Shown in pieces: positions 34,015-44,392 of a stretch of DNA of 64,000 bases (position 1 is the stretch's first letter; each line of letters begins with the position of its first letter). The stretch spans positions 946,593 to 1,010,592 of the forward strand of contig VSDK01001740.1 of assembly GCA_009767595.1 (NCBI GenBank), given 5' to 3'. The notes below the pieces were generated by a model. That model did not search any database. It was given only the letters and a program-made list of their open reading frames with translations, and had not been told where the DNA came from. Made by a program: the position numbers and the translations under genes. The DNA is from Symbiodinium kawagutii (lineage: Eukaryota; Sar; Dinophyceae; Suessiales; Symbiodiniaceae).

Positions 34015-34332
34015 TAAACCACCCCGAGTTTTACGGTATGATGAACATGTGTGAATAGATCTAAGCTTATGAATCTTATGATAAAAATACCAAAGCTTAT
34101 TGATGGGTCCCTTTTTTCCGTGCGTTGAATAGCCGTGGAGGCGCTTGGGTGGAACATGGAACGCAGAAAAACTGATGGAAGTCTCAAGTCTCAGAGATCG
34201 AAAGTTCAGGCAGTATGCCTGGTGATAGTTGGTTGAAGCATGGGTGTGGATTTACCCGATGAGACATTATAAACAGGGATTTGTGCTATCCCATTTTCAG
34301 GGCTTATTTTTTTAACCTTGGGTGTTCCCAAG

Positions 34333-34378
34333 CTTTGTTGCGGAAACCACCGAGGTCACTTTGGACATGGCAGAATCA
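34333..34378 (+). CDS. short exon, unknown
   Basis: Acceptor TTCCCAAG and consensus-like donor TCA|GTAAGA bound FVAETTEVTLDMAES. Coding-like. Confidence 0.3.
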
Positions 34379-34448
34379 GTAAGACTGGCCATGCGCGACC
34401 GCCAAAAACGCAACGGGAAAGATTGAAGGAAAGATGCTTGGCAGATAT

Positions 34449-34560
34449 GGGTCTTTCTTGAAATAGGGAACCCCAAAACATCCAAGATTAATCATTAGAG
34501 GATATTAGGGGAATAAACCACCCATTTTAGGGGCAACCCCCAGTTCAAGGAACCACCAGG
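34449..34560. mobile_element. short inverted-repeat element, family A
   Basis: Left ATGGGTCTTTCTTGAAATAG, right GGGGCAACCCCCAGTTCAAG, then GAACCACCA. Internal ACATCCAAG and ATAAACCACCCATTTTAG as in other copies. Confidence 0.6.
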
Positions 34561-35780
34561 TTCCTCGCACATCATCAGTGCACCGGAAAGGTGCGGAAAT
34601 CATGACCAACTGGCCGGCCACGTAGCGAACCATGGCCCACCATCCAAGCATTGAGAAAGTTGTTTTCTTGACATAAATCCAACATAAACCATCCAAGTCA
34701 AGTTGTTTTCTTGAACTGAATTGAACTGAGCTCCTTGACATAAATCATATTTGACACATCTTGACACCCATTGTCAACTATTGCTGAGCTTCATTTTCCA
34801 TTGCTGGCCTTTTGTTCCCCAATGTTGGCGCATATCAACGATCGCCGGCGAATCATGACACGCAGAACTGATGCCCCAAAAAAATCCATGGAGCCTGGCC
34901 CTGGTGGCTAGCACAGTTGACAGCGGGTATGGTTGATGGTGGTTGATGGTGGTTGGTGTGGATGGGCTTTGAGTTGATGTTGGTTGATGATGGTTGGCAA
35001 TTAAGTGTGATAGCTGCTATGGCCATACCTTGCTGTTCGTTGCATGTTGTGGTACGGCTGGATATCGGTAGAACTGCCCAAAAAAAACAGGAAACCACCA
35101 CTCGTGGTAGCTTACTTCATTGAGCTCAAACCGTTTGCAGTCCCTAATTGGTGCTGTCGGGCGGTATCATGTTATTGCGGCGGCAAGAAGGGTCAGGGTC
35201 AAGATATCTTGAGGCTTGCGGTTTCAATCAAATCAATTTGCCCAAAAAATGGTATACATGGTAGAGGGACTTGATTGGGCTTTAGGTACCAAAACATCCA
35301 AAATATCGAAAATATGACAATCACCACACTTCGACGTCGAAAAAGCGGCAGCATTCCTTGAGCAGAATCGAGACAGAGCCTATTGCAGCGCGGTTCACAT
35401 GGCAGGCCAGTGAAGCTGGGAAATTCAACCGTTCTAAGTGTTTGAGGAGGTGCTGTCGGCTGTAAAAATGGTGATCCATGAAAGAATAAAAGTGCCCCAT
35501 ATCCACGCAGACACCCTGTCTCTCTGTCCAGAAGCGGCTGAAGTTCGGCTAAGTTGAAACATTGGTCAATGATAGCCTCCAGGGATGCTCGACCTCTTCC
35601 TGTTTTCCCCCACCTTTACTACACAGCGCTCGCTTCATGTCATGGGAAGACGTAAGGAGTAAAGAGCTGCACAACAACAATGAAAGACACGAGACAAGTC
35701 TCACCAGTCTTTAACAAATCTTAACCATCATTAGCCACTTCTACTCATCAATTAGTCATTGTGATGTGTCAACAGATTTC
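34561..35780. other. no gene recognised
   Basis: Contains GGTTGATGGT repeats (about 34925-34995) and an open plus frame at 35044-35274 (PLVVAYFIELKPFAVPNWCC) without firm boundaries. Confidence 0.4.
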
Positions 35781-35785
35781 AACAG

Positions 35786-35925
35786 GTCCAACTTCCGTCG
35801 ACGCCGACTTCGCTGAGGAATTGAAGCCTGCTTCCGCTTGCCCAGTGCGGAGGTGCACGCTGCGTTGCAGGCCGAGGCTGTTCAGCATCCCTTTGCAAGA
35901 GGCGGTCCGGGAGGCAGCCATCGAG
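35786..35925 (+). CDS. internal exon, unknown
   Basis: Acceptor TTTCAACAG and donor GAG|GTATAG bound 46 codons: PTSVDADFAEELKPASACPV, then RRCTLRCRPRLFSIPLQEAV and REAAIE. Strong codon bias, entry with 2 nt, exit phase 0. Family not recognised. Confidence 0.5.
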
Positions 35926-36025
35926 GTATAGATCTACAAGGCCAAAGTCACATCATGTAGAATTGGAGGTCGACCATGATAGATCTCACATGGTGATTTG
36001 TTACACTTAGCTTCATCAATTTGAA

Positions 36026-36352
36026 TCATGGGTCCTGCTCAAATTCCATCAGGATCTGAAGCGATCCAGGATGATATGCATGGTAAAGAAAACATGTAAC
36101 CACCGCCGAATACAGGATATTTTGGGGCTGATGAGCACAAATTTGTTCAGCGTGAGCACAGCTGACAAGCTGTTTTTCGGGTGCGTTTTGTTCCAGCAAG
36201 TCTGTGTTCCCTTGCAATGGCATGGTTGCAGGCGGATTCAAACAGTCTTTCTGGAAACTTGCAAAGGATTTGTAACGTTCGTGATTAACTCCAAATTCCT
36301 GTTGTGCTCGCCTTTGCTCCCTTTCTTCCAGCCATACCGGACCAAAAGCCAA
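36026..36352 (-). CDS. 108-codon ORF, hypothetical
   Basis: The minus frame starts MAFGPVWLEEREQRRAQQEF and includes NTDLLEQNAPEKQLVSCAHA, with natural amino-acid composition. The plus strand is also open for 104 codons (LFSVSTADKLFFGCVLFQQV). Only one can be real and I cannot decide firmly. Confidence 0.3.
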   Translation of the reverse strand: MAFGPVWLEEREQRRAQQEFGVNHERYKSFASFQKDCLNPPATMPLQGNTDLLEQNAPEKQLVSCAHAEQICAHQPQNILYSAVVTCFLYHAYHPGSLQILMEFEQDP

Positions 36353-36864
36353 GAATTTACAGGTATTCGACCATGGAGGGCCTAGGGATGAGCAAGCGTT
36401 TTTGAAGTGAAAGAGGGACAGAGAGGGCTATCACCCGGCCCCCCCTTAGAAGAAAGATGAAGAAAGAATACCGATCCGACATAGATTTGTTTTTTGTTTC
36501 AAGGCGTGTCCTTTTGAACCGTTGAACTTGTTCAAACTGGGCTCAGTTGAAACACAACAAAGACAAGCAGCAAGATCAAACATGCAACTCCCAGTATTTG
36601 ATGAAAAATTGGGGTCAACATGGCAGAAGCTGACCGGGTGCCGTGACTGTCTCCCTGGTCAGGTTTGATTCAGAGCCAGTTGGATTTGCAGGCTGGCCCT
36701 ACTGCGGTGACTCAACCCCTTGAACCTGGGGAGGTGGCTCTTTCTTGAAATGTCAAGCTTCCGGCAGGGTTGAGATGTCCATCTCGTCATGATGCGCTTT
36801 CAAATCGATGTCCCAATGCCTGGTTCATGAAATTGTATCATGAATGTATTTTTTTTTTGCTCAG

Positions 36865-37373
36865 CCTTGGTGGCAGTCCGGTGATCGCTTGGCAAGACTT
36901 GTCATCTCAACCTGAGAGTGCGTATCGCACACGCCGGGGGAAATACATGTGCTTTATATTCATGTCAATCGAGTGTTTTGCTCGGTTTCACATGGGCGAG
37001 CGTGGTAGAGTTTCAGCACATTTCAAGTTTCACAGTGGCCGGCAAGAAGCACCAGCTCGCCGCCAGCAGGTAGAGTAGTTGATGCTGGCCATATAATGTA
37101 CAATGTGGCACTCCACGCCTTCGCTTTGGACGCGACGTTCCCATGGCACTGTGGGTCATCAAGGGGGCTGAGTCCTCCGGATCCAACTGGATCCTATGGG
37201 TATTGGGACTCTACACCATCCTGCACCGGAATATCACAATTTAGCAATTGGGTTTGGTATCTCTAGTCTGGAGATACCCATGGCTCAATACTAAGAATAC
37301 TAATTCATTTGTGCATCTTGCTCCGAGACGGTGGCGCTGGCTGTGGTCGAGTTTGTTTTACAGTAACAAGCAG
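36865..37373 (+). CDS. three short exons of an unrecognised gene
   Basis: Exons 36865-36917 (acceptor with nine T then GCTCAG; LGGSPVIAWQDLSSQPE; donor A|GTGCGT), 37036-37069 (MAGKKHQLAAS; donor AG|GTAGAG) and 37328-37373 (RWRWLWSSLFYSNKQ; donor CAG|GTAATG) join in phase. The last, tryptophan-rich part may start a membrane segment. The exon at 35786 may belong to the same gene, but a direct link is out of phase. Confidence 0.4.
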
Positions 37374-37542
37374 GTAATGCTATGTGAGCGAGGTCTAGCG
37401 GTTCTTTGGAATATATGGGGAGTAAACCTCAGCTTGTCGATAGAGATCGGATACACTTATGCAATGAGCCAGGTGCACCCGGGAATGCAGTAGGAGTGTC
37501 ATGTGCAACCTTTTGGTTTTTCATATAAATCAAAATGTCCTT

Positions 37543-37854
37543 TCAGAATGAGTCAAAGAGATCAAGCGTGATCAAGGCGATGGTACTAGGGATGTGCGCA
37601 ACTAACCACGAGTCCACATTGTCGTTCTTGACAGTGATGATCTCAACCTTTTGAAGATTAGATTGGAATAGAGTAGACACGATTCGACTACCTATGCAGC
37701 GGCCAAGTTTGCCCAGTCGGAATCCTTGCAGGTCAAAGCCAGTGTAGCGATCGAAAAGGAGAGTAGGATAAGAAAAATGCGGGAGTGGAGAACCAGGTGG
37801 GGAGCACCCAACGCTTGTCATGTGTGTTAATGATCTTCCCATAGCACTAATCAC
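37543..37854 (-). CDS. 103-codon ORF, hypothetical
   Basis: The minus frame includes LLFDRYTGFDLQGFRLGKLG and KVEIITVKNDNVDSWLVAHI and ends in a stop. Natural composition, no known domain. Confidence 0.3.
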   Translation of the reverse strand: MISAMGRSLTHMTSVGCSPPGSPLPHFSYPTLLFDRYTGFDLQGFRLGKLGRCIGSRIVSTLFQSNLQKVEIITVKNDNVDSWLVAHIPSTIALITLDLFDSF

Positions 37855-37962
37855 TATGGGACACTGGACCAGCTAATCACTGATGTGCTTTGATTTACTT
37901 ACGAATCTCGACTGCAGCTCGCCAGCATTTTATCAATGGTGATTTAGTGATTTTGAGTGAAC

Positions 37963-38519
37963 TCATTTTTTCTGCTTTGTCAAGAAGTCCTTTGCCGACG
38001 TTTCACTCTTCTTTTTTGGAGACGGAGCCACAAATTGGGGAAGAAATGAGAATGAAAGTTGTTGTTTAAGATGGTTCGGATGAAGGACTTTGCATTCTGC
38101 ATGGCTTTTTCGAAAGTGAGCGTGCTTCAAGAGCGTTGACTCAAACATGCTGGCCCCAATAGAGAGTACAGAGTGGCATCCGACAGCCGCAAAACAGAGC
38201 GGTATTGCGAACGATCAACGCATCTTCTGACGAAAATCAGCTGGCAGAGAGGCCAAGGGCAGTTCACCAGCTGTTGACTGAGCGTATCTGAGCGTCGATG
38301 CGCCTCAGATTTACTTCTGGATTTGTTTGTGCAAGTTTTTGTTGCCAAAACATGGATATAGTATACTGGCTGGTGTTTGAACATGTTTATTTTCCCAGGC
38401 ATCCAAACATGGTTGGTTTCAGAAGGGTTGAAAGCACCAAGCAGTATAGATATATCTGGTGTTCCAAGCCGCCGCCTCTCATGCTGCTGTCGCTTCAGCC
38501 AGCTAGTGGTAAGACGCAC
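37963..38519 (-). CDS. two overlapping ORFs, hypothetical, possibly frameshifted
   Basis: The minus frame 38519-38127 (NHVWMPGKINMFKHQPVYYI ...) overlaps by 22 bp a second frame 38148-37963 ending KKKSETSAKDFLTKQKK. The lysine-rich end looks like a natural C-terminus. A frameshift or intron could join them. No family. Confidence 0.25.
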
Positions 38520-38597
38520 CCGGTTCCGTTTCGTGCCAGAAGGCCCAGGGTGTTGGAAAAATGACCTGCGGCGCCAGTCCAGTTGCCAGTTGACCAG

Positions 38598-38702
38598 GCG
38601 GACGCCGCCAGCGCAAACAAAAGCAGCAGCAAATGCAAGAACGGCAACAGGAATGCTGCAGCAAACTGCAGCACATGCTTCGCAGTCCCACAGCTGCTAC
38701 TG
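38598..38702 (+). CDS. Gln/Arg-rich exon
   Basis: Acceptor TTGACCAG and donor CTG|GTGTGA bound GRRQRKQKQQQMQERQQECC, then SKLQHMLRSPTAAT, a likely coiled coil. Other frames are also open, so moderate doubt. Confidence 0.3.
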
Positions 38703-38877
38703 GTGTGACTGTTACTGCTACTGCTACTGCTTGCTGCTACAGCCACTGCTGCTGAAAACTAGTGTTATTTATAGCTGATACTCCTACGAACAGCGACAAA
38801 CAGAATGACCACGACAAGACGAGATTATATGATATTATAGACTAGTTTGGCTAAGAAAGTGCAGATTCGGAAACAAT

Positions 38878-39108
38878 TCACGGCAACATTCGCGTTAGGA
38901 GTGCAGGCATGCATCCTTTTCTAATCTGCGTATTCCATGACTCGATGAAGCTGTGAGTTCTTCGCATCCGAAGGAAGCTTACCACTTGCGTGAACACTTT
39001 CATGCCATCGTAGACTTTCTGTGTGACTTGGTGGTGCAGCCTTCGCGGAGGGCTGTGCACAAATAGCTGATGCATATGCGGGCAGACTTGGTCCATCCCC
39101 AAGGCCAA
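38878..39108 (-). CDS. 76-codon ORF, hypothetical
   Basis: The minus frame reads PRRLHHQVTQKVYDGMKVFT, then QVVSFLRMRRTHSFIESWNT. Protein-like, ends in a stop at 38878. A second minus frame also overlaps. Confidence 0.25.
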   Translation of the reverse strand: MALGMDQVCPHMHQLFVHSPPRRLHHQVTQKVYDGMKVFTQVVSFLRMRRTHSFIESWNTQIRKGCMPALLTRMLP

Positions 39109-40211
39109 TCATCAAGTCCACAGATTGTGAGCCCAAAGAGCTGGTTTTCCCGAGCTTAAATGAGTACATTGATACTAATTGACCAATAGTGATAATAGTG
39201 ATCGTGGTATGCTTGGTGTTGGCCCCACTTCAAAGCATGGCTATGCCGCATTTTTCGTTTCCGAGGACGGTTCCGTTTGAGTACAACGCTTCAGGTTGGT
39301 AATCGCCCAGGTATGTGCAGTTGTCTCAGGTAATGCATCTCTAAGCGGCACTACAGAGGCAGCACGGGAGGCAGGAAATCTGCATACTGGATGATGTCGG
39401 AGGGTTTAGTTGAGAAACCGTGTGTCAATAGGTAAATAGGTTGAAGCCACACAACCCACACTTGGAGGGCGAAGTGTGGCCACCTATACGCTGCTCAAAA
39501 CATATAGACACTTGGAAAAGGATCATAGTTTTCCCTGTAGCGTAGTCCAGTAAGGATAGCAAGGCGGTGCTCGGGAATAAACTTTGAAATTTAGAAGATC
39601 CAGCGGAAGCATAGAGTTTCATGCCTACATTGTTGCAGTTGCATGAGGTGTAAATCCTTGTGATCGTACATGATAATGACATTTGATATCTTTTGCTTAT
39701 GTGGTTGTTTGTTGTTCAGCTCTTCACTTCTAGAGTACGTAACTGACCTAGTATGAGTAATTAGAATAGTTTCAATGCATGCTCAACAACAATGCATCAG
39801 CAAGAGGAACACAGTATGCCGTAGGCTGTTTTTTCCCTCTCCTTCCATGGTGGCGTATCAGCAGGATATGTTCCGTCGTCTCACACTTGAGCACATCCGC
39901 CCAGTCAAGGGGACTGGGCCAGTATGGTTATGATCAAGAACTGTGATCATTGCCGTTGAATTCTGAGTGTTCCGTAGTGTTCCACCATCTTAGATCCATA
40001 TAGATCCTTCAACTACGCGTATATGAGATCACCAGCTATTGAGCAGGTGGGGGTGGTTTATCAACAGCTGGATCTCCCATGAACTATCAGCAAAACCATT
40101 CGCCTGTATGGTCTTGTCAATGGTGCCCCCTGAGATAGTTGGTTTCCCCATTAAAAGTTGCTATATGTGGTTATCATTGGTTGGTGAATGGGTTGGTTAA
40201 GGCGTGCATTG

Positions 40212-40328
40212 ATGGACAAAGCCCGCAGTGACCCCAGCTGCTTCACTGCTCGCTGGATCTCCCATGGCCCGTGGCAGGTGTGGAAGCGAGTGGAGTCCCT
40301 CTTCCGCCAGGAGGATCAGGTTCCCTGA
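40212..40328 (+). CDS. short coding frame, probable first exon
   Basis: ATG at 40212: MDKARSDPSCFTARWISHGP, then WQVWKRVESLFRQEDQ; either a stop two codons later or a donor CAG|GTTCCC (phase 0). Very strong GC3. It could lead in phase to the exon at 41107, and that in turn to the PPR-like gene at 44393, but the distance makes this speculative. Confidence 0.45.
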   Translation: MDKARSDPSCFTARWISHGPWQVWKRVESLFRQEDQVP

Positions 40329-40360
40329 ACTCAACGCTTCAACGCGCTTTGTTAAATGTG

Positions 40361-40587
40361 ACATGGCTATGGGTCAATACTTACCTACCAATAATAGCTG
40401 GTGAATGGCTAATGATAGGGGATGAAAACGAACAAATATAGGGATATATATCAACTATATGGCTATGGGTCAATACGAAGCTACCAACTCATGGGGGATA
40501 AGTTCACCAACGAACTCATAGGAAAAATAAAGGTTGCTGATAGGGGAGCCAGGGGTACAGGGTTTTGACCCACAGCCACATGTTTAT
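40361..40587. mobile_element. inverted-repeat element, family B, with doubled left end
   Basis: Left end GACATGGCTATGGGTCAATA occurs twice (about 40362 and 40461) before one right end TTTTGACCCACAGCCACATG. Internal AGCCAGGGGTACAGGG matches the copy at 19.22-19.34 kb. It looks like a nested or partially duplicated copy. Confidence 0.6.
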
Positions 40588-41106
40588 GTATCTAGTTGGT
40601 GGTTTCAAACTTTGTCTGTTTCCCTATAGTGATTACTAACAAATGATTGGTTGACTAATATTTTTTTGCTCGGGCTAAGACCACCAACCAGGCATGCACC
40701 GATTCATTTATGCAGTGTACTTGTACACACACAGACACACATATGATTGTTTTCACGAAGAAAGATGTTTGAATGTATGAATATAGTCAAGATTGGATGA
40801 TTTAGGGGTATCCGTATTTTAAGAGACCACCATGTGGAAGATCCTTGTTGCTACAAGCGTTGCAGATTGGGTGGGGGTCACTAGCAGAGTAGTCATACTG
40901 TAATGATTCTGGAAAAAAACAATAAATGGTAAATGGTGCAAAGAGTGGAAAAAGTATTTCTTGCCCCGGGGGGGTTGCCACCTCGGTGGTATGACATAGT
41001 GATGGGTAATGTGAACATGGAAAGATATACTTTTACACATCAATCCAAATATCATGCATCGAAATATGCAAATATTGAAATGCTAGACCGACTCGCGGCG
41101 TCACAG

Positions 41107-41199
41107 GTGGCTCTACTGGCGAAGGTCCATGAGGCTCGAAGTCCAAAGGACCTACTCGAGTTGGTCATGAAGTGCCCTGCCAAAGTGGGCAGTTCTGAG
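41107..41199 (+). CDS. internal exon, unknown
   Basis: Acceptor CGTCACAG, donor GAG|GTGAAC, 31 codons: VALLAKVHEARSPKDLLELV, then MKCPAKVGSSE. Helical, strong codon bias, phase 0 both ends. The 5' side stays open (EMLDRLAASQ), so the exon may start earlier. Confidence 0.45.
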
Positions 41200-41204
41200 G
41201 TGAA

Positions 41205-41800
41205 CTGATGCTTGACGAATCAGTCATGGTGAACCATTAGTGATGGTGAGTTATAGATAACCATTAGATGGATAACTTGATGACCATCAGTGAGATTAAC
41301 CGAGGTGAACCATTAGGGATAGCAAACTGATGGTTAATCTAACTGATGCTTATGTAACTGATGGTCAAGTTAATCTAACATACATAACCTTGACTAACTG
41401 ATGATTATGTAACTGATGGTGATCTAACTATAATAGTTACTAAGGTTTTTTAATGGTTAATCAATCGTGGTCAACCATTAGTGATGGTGAGTTGTATAGC
41501 CATTACTTGGATAGCTTGATGACCATCGAACTGATGCTTGATTAGATTGGTGATTGAAGGTTTATGATTTTTCCAACTAATGGTCATCTAGCTGATGGTT
41601 ATCAAAGTGATTCTGATCTAACTGATGGTTTATCTAACTTATGGTTGCAGAAAATATTGTTTGTATCTATCTAACGATAATCTACCGCAACTGATGGTTA
41701 CTCAGGTATGTTATGATGAGGGCAGTAAATGGTGTTTTATCTAGTTGATAGTTAAGTTTTATCTAACTGATGGCTAAATGATGTTAAATGACAGTTAGCT
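41205..41800. repeat. degenerate TAACTGATGGTTA repeat field
   Basis: Roughly 600 bp of irregular units such as AACTGATGGTTA, AACCATTAGTGATGGTGA and GATGACCATCAGTG on both strands. Includes two longer copies of ACCATTAGTGATGGTGAGTT (41233 and 41475). Confidence 0.75.
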
Positions 41801-42115
41801 GATTCCTGGAATGGCATGGAAGGACATGGAATGGTGACCGACGTTTGTCTTTGGCAGGCCGGCAGGCACCATGATTCAATGATTCAACATCCTGAAACAC
41901 TGAACGATGATGAACCATCGTTGTTGCCCCTTGTGATTAGATTTTTCACTTTTATACTTGCTGGATTGTTTCCAATTCAGACACGTGGTTCTACTTGTCA
42001 AGCGAATGAATTGAGCATGGAATCCCAAAATCTATGGTACCAATAACTATGTCCCTTTGGGATCTAATCACTTTGGGATTCGACTTCGAATCCACAACCC
42101 AGCTACTGCTTCCAG

Positions 42116-42221
42116 GTACAAATGGAACCTGAAAGTCGTTGAGGCCAACACTGCTGGGGTTGTGACGGACCTCGGGGCCACTTCACTTGCGCTTGATCAT
42201 GGTCACGGAGAGCAAAACTGA
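42116..42221 (+). CDS. terminal exon, unknown
   Basis: Acceptor TGCTTCCAG, then YKWNLKVVEANTAGVVTDLG and ATSLALDHGHGEQN to TGA. Strong codon bias. Family unknown. Confidence 0.45.
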
Positions 42222-42327
42222 TCCACATTGTCCACATTGTGTTCTTTAATGGTTGCGGTTGCAATACGTTACAATTGATCAGTGGGGTCATATTCGGAGA
42301 ATCTCATTGATTATGTAGAACAAGCTG

Positions 42328-42741
42328 TTGGACGCCCTCACAAAAAACACACACATGCACACATGCTTAGTATCACAGCCATACACAGCTAACAATCGAG
42401 CGCTGGGTTCGGCAGCAACCAGCTTTCAGGCATCTTTGGAAGCGCTGCGCGACCGCTTTCCCCGTCAGCTCGCATGCACCGATGTAGCAACTCAGACGCC
42501 GCCCCGTATGCAAGCAAGCCCCTGGCTAACGTTAAGATCATGATGTACCACGAATATGTCAACAGAAAACAGAGGCGCCATCATTGACGCAATCGAGGGT
42601 GGTTCATTTGTGACATTTGTGGACCTCCGGAAAGATGCTTTGCATGGTCTTCCGAGAATGCCACGGTGGAAGCATGGGAAGAAAGAGGGGCACTCCATTG
42701 GACCATGCTATTCTGCCTACAAGAAATTCGTTGCATCATAA
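42328..42741 (+). pseudogene. ORF interrupted by one in-frame TGA
   Basis: In a single frame: RALGSAATSFQASLEALRDR and PRQLACTDVATQTPPRMQAS run to TGA at 42541. The same frame continues MSTENRGAIIDAIEGGSFVT, FVDLRKDALHGLPRMPRWKH and on to TAA at 42739. Both halves look coded. Either a decayed copy, two exons with an unseen intron, or a sequencing error. Confidence 0.35.
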
Positions 42742-43001
42742 GCTAGTCCTGCGATGGAGAGATGCTAGTCTGACAGAGCATGGCAGTGACTTCACATAAT
42801 TTAACCAACTCATTTTTGAAGTTTTGGTTTTCACAAGTTATTGATGTCAACCCCTGGTGCAAAATCGGAGATATCCATTCAACTTGAGGATTTTTTAAGC
42901 TGCAAAGTCTAGTTGTCCTGCTTCAAGATAAGAATCAATGATAATCAATAAAATGACGATGATGATAATCAATAAATGTCTAGATGTAAAAGACCACAGG
43001 T

Positions 43002-43436
43002 TCAATCATGGAGACCTTCACTTGGCTGACGAGCACACCTCGTTATGACTTGGCGATTCGGCGAGCGCCACCAAGGACGCGGTTGCCAAGGGATTCTGGG
43101 CCACCAAAGCCGCAGACGGTGAGGTGAAAGCAGCACCTTGCCGAAACTAGCCCTGGGCAGCATGACCAGTGGTAGATCCAGCTGACACCACCGGCATGAC
43201 ACCAGATCCAACGATGTGTTGGGTAACCCGTTGGTGGTGTGCTGGTTTGGATTTGCCAATTGTTTGCTAGTTGGCAGTCGGCTTATTTGAAACAAATGCA
43301 GGAGCCCAAGCTCTGACGGAAATTCCAATGTCCTTTTCGACTGCATGGATTCTAATATCAAACTCTTCGTGTTTTCATAGTGGCTCAAAATTTGGCCTGT
43401 GCTTTCCAAGGCAACCATACATACTGATATATACAA
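43002..43436 (-). CDS. 144-codon ORF, hypothetical
   Basis: The minus frame includes ILSHYENTKSLILESMQSKR and LEFPSELGLLHLFQISRLPT. On the plus strand a short segment (about 43059-43108, ATKDAVAKGFWATKAAD, donor G|GTGAGG) has higher GC3 and may be the real exon at the 3' side. Conflict unresolved. Confidence 0.25.
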   Translation of the reverse strand: MYISVCMVALESTGQILSHYENTKSLILESMQSKRTLEFPSELGLLHLFQISRLPTSKQLANPNQHTTNGLPNTSLDLVSCRWCQLDLPLVMLPRASFGKVLLSPHRLRLWWPRIPWQPRPWWRSPNRQVITRCARQPSEGLHD

Positions 43437-43523
43437 ACTACATATGAGTATCCGACAAAATTATCGTCAATTATTTTTATCATCGTGCAAGCATTGGTTT
43501 TAGAGAAGTAGTCAAAACCCCCA

Positions 43524-43835
43524 AAAGCGAGTAGGTCCGACTGAAAAGCGAGTCCCTGCCACCCCTGATCTTTTCATAAGGCCAAATTCTGGAAATTCAA
43601 GTGTGTCCCAAAGCGAGTCCAAAGCGAGTCCAGTTTCATCAATTCCAGGGCTCGGGCCACCAGGTCCCCTTTTCNNNNNNNNNNNNNNNNNNNNNNNNNN
43701 NNNNNNNNNNNNNNNNNNNNNNNNNNNNNNNNNNNNNNNNNNNNNNNNNNNNNNNNNNNNNNNNNNNNNNNNNNNNNNNNNNNNNNNNNACGCAGAAACC
43801 GGCAAAAGCGAGTAGGTCCGACTGAAAAGCGAGTC
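43524..43835. repeat. AAAAGCGAGTxxx repeats around the assembly gap
   Basis: A block AAAAGCGAGTAGGTCCGACT followed by GAAAAGCGAGTCC occurs at about 43525 and again at about 43805. AAAGCGAGTCC also occurs twice at 43609-43631. The gap probably falls inside a tandem array of this unit. Confidence 0.7.
43675..43789. other. assembly gap (115 N)
   Basis: A run of 115 undetermined bases. Frames crossing it are not interpretable. Confidence 1.
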
Positions 43836-43839
43836 CGGA

Positions 43840-44118
43840 CCAAATGATGGTTACCCAAACAAATAATTTTGTCCGCCACTCATATGCCTTCCAAAGCCCA
43901 AAGGCGGTTGTGCTGGGTGATGCAAAGAGGCAAAGAGAAGCCCCGAGCAGCAAACACATCCGGCTCAAACTCCATTTGATTTCCTCAAGAAATCGGTCAA
44001 AAACAATAGTGGAACAGTTTGGTAGCCCAGGTTGGCAATCAAAGCAAAAATGACGGACAGCTTGTAAGCATCTAGCATGCAGAAGGCGTGTTTTTGAGGT
44101 TGCCCCACGTATGGACAT
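43840..44118 (-). CDS. ORF with hydrophobic segment, hypothetical
   Basis: The minus frame reads HARCLQAVRHFCFDCQPGLP, FDRFLEEIKWSLSRMCLLLG and LWKAYEWRTKLFVWVTIIW. It has natural composition and runs into the gap. The plus frame is open too. Confidence 0.3.
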
Positions 44119-44392
44119 GGTCCATGGACCATGTTAAATTAGATAATGACCATATTACATATGTCCCTATCTCAGGAATTAGAAATGTGTCCAGTTCTCC
44201 AGTCGGTGTAATCTGCGTTTGTTGCCATTGGGCAAGCCAACTGTAGGAAAAAACTGAAGCTCAGTAGTCAAACCATCTAGGCAAGTTGATGGTTGACCCA
44301 TGTTGACCCCAACAATCACTAGTTGGTGGGCCGTTATGAGCATGGTCACATCGGGTGGTTGCATGGAACTGACCCTGGAACGCACTTCCCAG

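Noticed and set aside
37328..37373. RWRWLWSSLF as part of a TM9/nonaspanin protein
   Set aside because: Only a loose resemblance to YRWWWRSF; no other family motifs in neighbouring exons.
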